From: Chinchilla lanigera
Taxonomy: Eukaryota > Chordata > Mammalia > Rodentia > Chinchillidae
Length of the DNA: 64,000 bases
NCBI RefSeq assembly: GCF_000276665.1
Contig: NW_004955426.1
Location: forward strand, 26,623,803-26,687,802
Direction of reading: 5' to 3'
Part shown: one piece after another, positions 58,871-64,000 of the stretch
Numbering within the stretch: position 1 is the stretch's first letter
Layout of the letters: each line of letters begins with the position of its first letter
The notes under the pieces: generated by a model
What the model was told of the DNA's origin: nothing
Seen by the model: only the letters and a program-made list of their open reading frames with translations
Database searches by the model: none
Made by a program: the position numbers and the translations under genes

Positions 58871-59755
58871 CATATTTCTTCTCTACTATAAAAACCTGAA
58901 AGAGTAAATAAAATCTGAAAGGTACAATAGATATTGTGAAAGGGAAAAGAAACTGCTCAGATTGGAAGGAGCAACCAGGATGAAGGAGGGGAGAGGAAAG
59001 AGATAGAAGGAAGAGAGAAAAAATATGTACATATATACACAGGATGGGTGGAATAATGGTACTATTAATATCTGTTTATTGAAAGGAACTGTTAATGTGT
59101 AATTGTTTGATCAATCTTGCATGCCTATATCTGATTGTATGTGCAGCCATGTTAAAGATGACATTGTGTAGTATAACAATCATTGTTAATATCCTGTCAC
59201 CATGTTTTGAAATTCTCTATCATTTTTGTTCTCTATGCTGTTTTGTTTATGTATTTGTTTTGTTATTTTGGGTTTTAAGGAAAAACAAAATTTATATGTA
59301 TATACAAGGATAACTGGGATAGGTATATTGCTCATGTCTGATTTATTGAAAGGAACAGTCAATGCCTAAAATTTTCTTTTTTCTTGACCAATTTTGCACG
59401 CTTGAATCTGGTAATCAGAATGACTGATCTGAAAACAACAATATGAAGTATAAGAACAATTGTTGAACTCCTATCATCTTATATGGTGAAGCTCTGCATC
59501 ATTTCCAATGTTTTTTTTTTTAATTACTTGTTACTGTCTTTGTTTGATCAATCTTACATTCTTATATCTGGTCGGCTGAGCAACTTCGGTGAAGATAACA
59601 GTATGTAATGTACCAACCACTGTTAATTCCTATCATTTTGTTTTGAGATCATGTAGCATTTTTGTTGTTTTTGTGTTGTTTTGATTTTGTCTTCATTGCT
59701 GTTCTGTTAGTTTTTTAATTTTTTTTAAAAAATGAAATCAACCTATATATGTAAT
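58871..59755 (+). repeat. L1 3'UTR with three diverged repeat units
   Basis: Three units align by eye: 59,078-59,245 (ATTGAAAGGAACTGTTAATG ... TTTGATCAATCTTGCATGCC), 59,345-59,511 (ATTGAAAGGAACAGTCAATG ... GACCAATTTTGCACGC) and 59,521-59,665 (TTTGATCAATCTTACATTC ...). Each has a TATCTG(A/G)T-like word, a TATG(A)AAGTATAACAATC-like centre and a CTATCATTTTGTT-like end. Two units occur in the 33 kb L1 as well, so the arrangement belongs to the subfamily. Upstream is a purine-rich stretch (58,925-59,020) typical of L1 3'UTRs. Confidence 0.85.
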
Positions 59756-59924
59756 TTAAAATTTTCAACTCATCATGTTTTTGTAAATAGGAAGAAATGG
59801 AATCTTAATTTTAGTAATATATTGTATTAACAATCAAATTAGTATTTCAATGCAATCACTAGAAAGATTGAGAGTTTTTGCATCCTTTTTTGTTCATAAC
59901 AAGCCTTCAAAATCCATAGGTAAA

Positions 59925-60040
59925 CTGATGCTGAGGCAGGAGGGTAGTTGCAATATCAAGAACGGCCTAGGCTACAAAGTGAGCTCAAGGCTAGCCTGAA
60001 CTGCATAGTGAGACCCTGTCTCAAGAAGCCAAAATAAAAA
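59925..60040 (+). mobile_element. B1 SINE 3' part, with internal duplication
   Basis: 'GCTGAGGCAGGAGGGTAG' then two related blocks 'GGCCTAGGCTACAAAGTGAG' and 'GCTAGCCTGAACTGCATAG', 'GACCCTGTCTCAAGAAGCC' and an A-rich end. The first half, including the A box, is missing. Confidence 0.88.
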
Positions 60041-60452
60041 GGTATTGTATACTTAGAGCACATCTCAATTTAGATGCTAAATTTTCATCAAAATACTTGA
60101 TCTTTATTTAGAGTTCATAAAACACACCACAGAATCAGTAGATTGACATACCAAGCCTATTCCAAATATGTTCAATTAAAATAATTAATTACAATCAAAT
60201 AAAACAAAATGTGTTTAAGTCATCCATAACAGTTATATTTCAGGTGTGCTGTAGCCACATATAACTAGTGGTAACTGAACTGACCAGCAGAGGCAATCCA
60301 TACATGCTTTGTTTGAGAAAAATGGAGGCCTAATAGATATAGTATTTCCAGATGACTCTTTACTTACACTTTACAGTAAATACCTTACACACTCAAAATT
60401 CCCTTCCCATGTTCCCCACTGTATTACAGAGGTGCTCAGTCTCTGCAAATTC
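60041..60452. other. Unassigned AT-rich sequence
   Basis: 'GTAGCCACATATAACTAGTGG' near 60,250 resembles the terminal words of the MER5-like element at 49.6 kb and may be a fragment of that family in the other orientation. Otherwise nothing. Confidence 0.3.
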
Positions 60453-61112
60453 CAGTCATGCTGTGCATAATTATACTCAGTCAACATCATCTGTATATAC
60501 AGCAGTGATCCCATAACATTATTATGGAGCTGAAAAATTTCTATCACCTAATGACCTTAGTGCTGTGGTAATATTGTAGTAGACCACATGTTTGTGGTCT
60601 TAGAGAAACCTGCTGTAAATAAACCTGTACTGCCAGTTGTATATAAGTATACTACAACTATGTACAGTAAATAATACTTGATAATGACAATAGAGGACTG
60701 TTGCTGTACTCATCATCATTTTAGAGGCTACATTTTGTACTTGTGAAAGGGTTAGGGTAAGACAGTATGCTTTGTTGCACTGGCAGCACTTGCATACATA
60801 GCATGTTTATTTGCTATCTTAATTGAATCTTTTCCTTCTCTACTTGATTTAATATCCTATCCTATAGCTTTGTTCATAATGACCTAGGTTAGACTCTGTG
60901 TGTATGTATGTGTGTCTACTCATACCTAGGCCATATCTAGTCCCTAGAGGGTCATATCACACACACACACACACACACACAGACACACACACACACACAC
61001 ATTCACTATATAGTCTAGATTTGTAAGTATACTCTATAATGTTCTCATGACAAAATTACCTAGCTGTGCATTTCTCAGAACTTTTTCCATTGTTAAGCAA
61101 TGCATTAGTATA
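60453..61112. mobile_element. Ancient non-autonomous DNA transposon with degenerate inverted ends
   Basis: Left end CAGTCATGCTGTGCATAATT and the complement of the right end (CTAATGCATTGCTTAACAAT) resemble each other and the terminal inverted repeats of a common eutherian cut-and-paste element I recall by sequence but not by name. Internal words 'GTATATACAGCAGTGATCCC' and 'TTGTAAGTATACTCTATAATG' fit it. A CA microsatellite (60,957-61,001) has grown inside. No transposase coding remains. Confidence 0.5.
60957..61001. repeat. (CA)n microsatellite
   Basis: About 21 CA units with one AG interruption at 60,981-60,982; likely polymorphic. Confidence 0.97.
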
Positions 61113-62335
61113 GTTATATGAAAACAAAGCTTTGTGAACCTCCATTTCTCACTAATGGAAAGCAGGTAGATTGATCTAACATATTTTGGATTTAACCAGT
61201 TTTCAGATGATCATTACCATAAAAAAGCAAATAATAACATGAACTATAGATGCAAACTTCTCAAGTAAGTGTCTGGTGTTAATTAGAATGGGTAATTTCA
61301 GATACCATTTTGAATTAGTGGCTTTTTCTATGCTGAGTTCTTAGAAAAACTTAATGCAATTAATTCCATTTTGAAATATTTCATTAGTAATCAACACAAG
61401 GATAGAAAGTTTATATTTATTGAGTTACCTACCTGAAATCTTGGTTTTGCAATTAAACAATTCTGATCCTGCTGGAATTTTAAAAATTAACTCTTATTTT
61501 TTCAGTATCAGAAAAGCCAGATCAGTAAAACAATTTGAATGAACTCAAAATTTTTAATTAATTCAGCCACCATTTTGATGTTCTTTTTGACTACATTAAT
61601 GAGACTCTAGGCTCCTAAATCTGTCATATAATTCTCCCATTTATTAATATGCTCACACCACACTTCTAAATATGCTTTTGACCACTTTCCTTTTGAGTAT
61701 TTGGTACAAATCACAGGGTGAAGGTGGTTTTGTATGGTGGCTCATTTTGTTTTTGCCAAATCGCCAACATGATAAGCACATTTCCCTTGTGTTTATATAG
61801 TTTTTAAAAGATGATGTGGGAATTTTTCACAAAATAGTCTAATCATATTAAGTTCACCAAATGTCATTTGGATGTAACTATCTCTTAGATTCATTTGTGG
61901 CTTCTCTTTTTTTAATCTTTGTTCTCACACCATCAGCTTCAAACTAGACATTTTTGCAGAAACTGTAAATGCCTTCCAAAGTCAAGTGTCCAAACCAGCC
62001 TCCTGACCTTCTCCTCCCCTACACAACTCAAAGATCCCAAAGTCCTTATTTCAGCCAACAGTACTATTGTTCAGGTATAACAGGTGCTTGGTTATTTCTG
62101 ATAATATACCTTTCCTTAGCATCTTGTATATCCAGTCATCACTAAATTTTCACAATATGTCCCAGTGAAATTAAATTAAGGCAAAAGAGGAAGCTGTGTG
62201 CTAACGAAAATCCATTTTTGTACATTTTCTATTCCAAAACCCTTACCCTGTTTCTGAGTAATATGAGTTAAGAATGGTGATTCAGTTTGCTTCTACCTTG
62301 CCAATCTAATTTTGTCACCTTTATTCATAATTCTA
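61113..62335. other. Unique AT-rich non-coding sequence
   Basis: Nothing recognised. Confidence 0.4.
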
Positions 62336-62339
62336 ACCT

Positions 62340-62700
62340 TTTTCTCTAATCATTAGATTTCTCATAATATGTCCTAAACATGCTTGGAATTCTTCCCCAC
62401 ACTAGGACATTTGTATTGAGCCTTTGCCTCTGCAAATTCACCATAGCCCTTCTTTCTTTTCCTTACCCAATCACAAACTTATCTGTCATTTAGTTCTATC
62501 TAAGCCCTTTATTCAGTAGCTGATTATCCCCTGCTTTTTCTTTCCGTTTTTGGGTATGTTCCTCTTTTCACAGTTTCAAGTTGCTTGTACTGTCTAATTC
62601 TTAAAGTCAAGATCCATGATTTTGATTGCCTTATTATTCACTTACATAGTGCTTTGCACAATGCTAGCAGGAACTAATAGTTTGAGAAATGCCTGTTAAT
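62340..62700 (+). mobile_element. Possible L2 LINE fragment (weak)
   Basis: 'GCTTGGAATTCTTCCCCACA', 'TATTGAGCCTTTGCCTCTGC', 'AAAGTCAAGATCCATGATT' and 'TTACATAGTGCTTTGCACAA' are in L2 3'-region order, but divergence is heavy and the end lacks the AATAAAT terminus. Confidence 0.4.
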
Positions 62701-64000
62701 TTTAAATTAAAAAGAATTAAACCAATTCTTTACCTGGAGTTGGTTAAATCATGTTGAAAACATGTCACATCTAACCTCCATCTCTTCTCATATGTTTAGG
62801 GTATGTTTTATAGCCATGAAATGAAACTCAGTATATTATAGATCAAATTATGTAGTTTGAAGGCTTCCTTTGTTTGGTAATCTGTAGAATTAAAACTCAT
62901 GCCAAGTGGGTTACACTGGTTTAAAACTATCTCTTTTGAGAAATGGGGAAACAGGCAAAATGCCTCAGGCATTGAAAATGGAACCTCTAGGTGTGAGTTT
63001 CATTATACGAGAAACTCCTTTGTCCCCTCCTGCTAAAAAGCTTGCCAGGAGGCTGTAGCTGAAAACTGGGCAAATTCCATAAAACATCTAGAAAAGAATG
63101 TTCCCTAGGAAAATATTGCAAGCCAAAGAACCCAGCAGAATAAGGTGCAGTCTGGTAGATTATTCTGGACAGTGGCTTTCCCTATGTAGATTGCAAGTAG
63201 TCTCTCATAAGACAGTACTTTGGGTAGACTCTTGTACCTTATGGCTAATGAACATATGTGAAGTGTGTGTATTTGGGCAAAAAGGGCTTAGAGAAGGAAA
63301 ATCTCTTTCTCATGTCTGGAATTTCATTGGTAAGGTTATATTAAAGTTCCAAGTATGCGTGGATACTCTGCCCTTTTCTAAGGGCATTCTATTTTATCTA
63401 GAATTTAATAAGAAGAATCTTCTCATTTAGAAGCTACCATATGGGCCCCGGTAAAGCTGATGGAGGCAGTGTACAATGAAATCGAATGGAATATCTTTTA
63501 GCCTGGGTCATAGGATGGCACTAGAGACAATTCTCCAAGGAAATATAAAGGGAGCTTCTTTTGGAGTCATACCCACTGGACCAACGTCAGTGGAAGGCAA
63601 GAAGAGATTAGATTCTAAGAAAGCAATTAGCTTCTAATGAATTCAACTTCATTTCTTTATCCTCTTCCTGGTGTACCCTCAGTTGCATTCTTATGCAGTG
63701 CTGCAGTGATCCAGGTGGCAGTGAACTGTCTCATATTCATTTGAGAGAATAATGATTTTTAATAACTTAATTTTCTGCTATGGGAATGTGCAAACCAATT
63801 TTCAATTCATTTTGCTTTAGTTTACTTGTTTTGTGAGATACAGTGTGCTCTGTTGAGGTATGTTTGGCTGTTAAGGAATTTTCTCTTCTTGGGAGAAGTC
63901 TAGTTCATTTGCGAACAACAACTTTCAAAAGTTTGGGATCTGAGGGGTTCTGCTAGAAGCACTAGTCACTTTTTACTGGCATCTGCCAGATTTCTTTGAG
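62701..64000. other. Unique non-coding sequence
   Basis: A 110-codon plus-strand frame (63,098-63,430) lacks any recognisable domain, splice context or codon bias and is not called as a gene. Confidence 0.4.

Larger units (their letters stand above)
53560..59755 (+). mobile_element. LINE-1, near full span, inactive
   Basis: This is the main mobile element: a short 5'UTR part (53,560-53,712), ORF1 remnant (53,713-54,782), intergenic spacer, ORF2 remnant (about 54,860-58,870) and a long repetitive 3'UTR to about 59,755. Both ORFs hold stops and frameshifts, and two ID SINEs are nested in ORF2. No promoter-like monomers precede it, so it is probably 5'-truncated or lost its promoter. The body is 6.2 kb including SINEs. 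The 3' tail is a degenerate T/A run; no clear TSD was found. Confidence 0.95.

Noticed and set aside
63098..63430. 110-codon frame near the right end
   Set aside because: Composition and lack of any motif fit chance in open, non-repetitive DNA.

Overview
This 64 kb window looks like non-coding mammalian nuclear DNA, either a large intron or an intergenic stretch, from a rodent. It is AT-rich. I found no CpG island, no ORF that reads as a cellular gene and no convincing exon series. Nearly everything recognisable is a retrotransposon or an ancient repeat. tRNA-derived ID-type SINEs together with 7SL-derived B1-type SINEs point to Rodentia. I saw no B2/B4, no mouse-type MT/ORR1 wealth and no tRNA-Lys squirrel forms, which argues against mouse or rat. 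From memory, the ID variant (A-box half reading roughly GCTGGGGATATAGCTCAG, then CCTGCCTGGCA) fits a beaver-like or other non-murid rodent, but that is tentative.

Layout. 1-310: window edge with an ID SINE inside an antisense L1 reverse-transcriptase fragment. 0.3-9.4 kb: mostly unique DNA with an old L1 3' fragment, three MIRs and one textbook ID insertion with a 15-bp target-site duplication (TSD). 7.8-8.9 kb is the best candidate for conserved non-coding DNA. 9.4-10.4 kb: antisense L1 3' end. 11-20.4 kb: MIR, two B1s, several simple-sequence tracts including a 200-bp CTTT array, an internally repetitive region at 17.5-18.1 kb, L2 and a MaLR-like LTR. 20.4-32.9 kb: mostly unique, with short L1 3'UTR stubs, L2, an ID and LTR remnants. 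33.0-34.9 kb: a better-preserved antisense L1 3' part carrying a short inverted duplication plus a 73-bp tandem duplication. 35-53 kb: B1s, ID copies, ancient L1 and MaLR pieces, a hAT-type (MER5-like) element and simple repeats. 53.6-59.8 kb: the main landmark, a nearly full-span sense L1 with ORF1 and ORF2 remnants, both inactivated, two nested ID insertions and a 3'UTR made of three diverged repeat units. 60-64 kb: B1, an old DNA transposon with a CA microsatellite, then unique DNA.

Functional reading. L1 machinery is the known source of the ID and B1 insertions, and the TSDs and A-tails seen here agree with that. No copy in the window could be active. I found no undescribed biological system. 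The interesting content is structural: nested insertions that order events in time, a SINE with a doubled A-box region, repeated L1 3'UTR units, a template-switch-like palindrome, and two possible conserved non-coding blocks. Family names for ancient repeats are recognised from memory of consensus sequences and boundaries are approximate.
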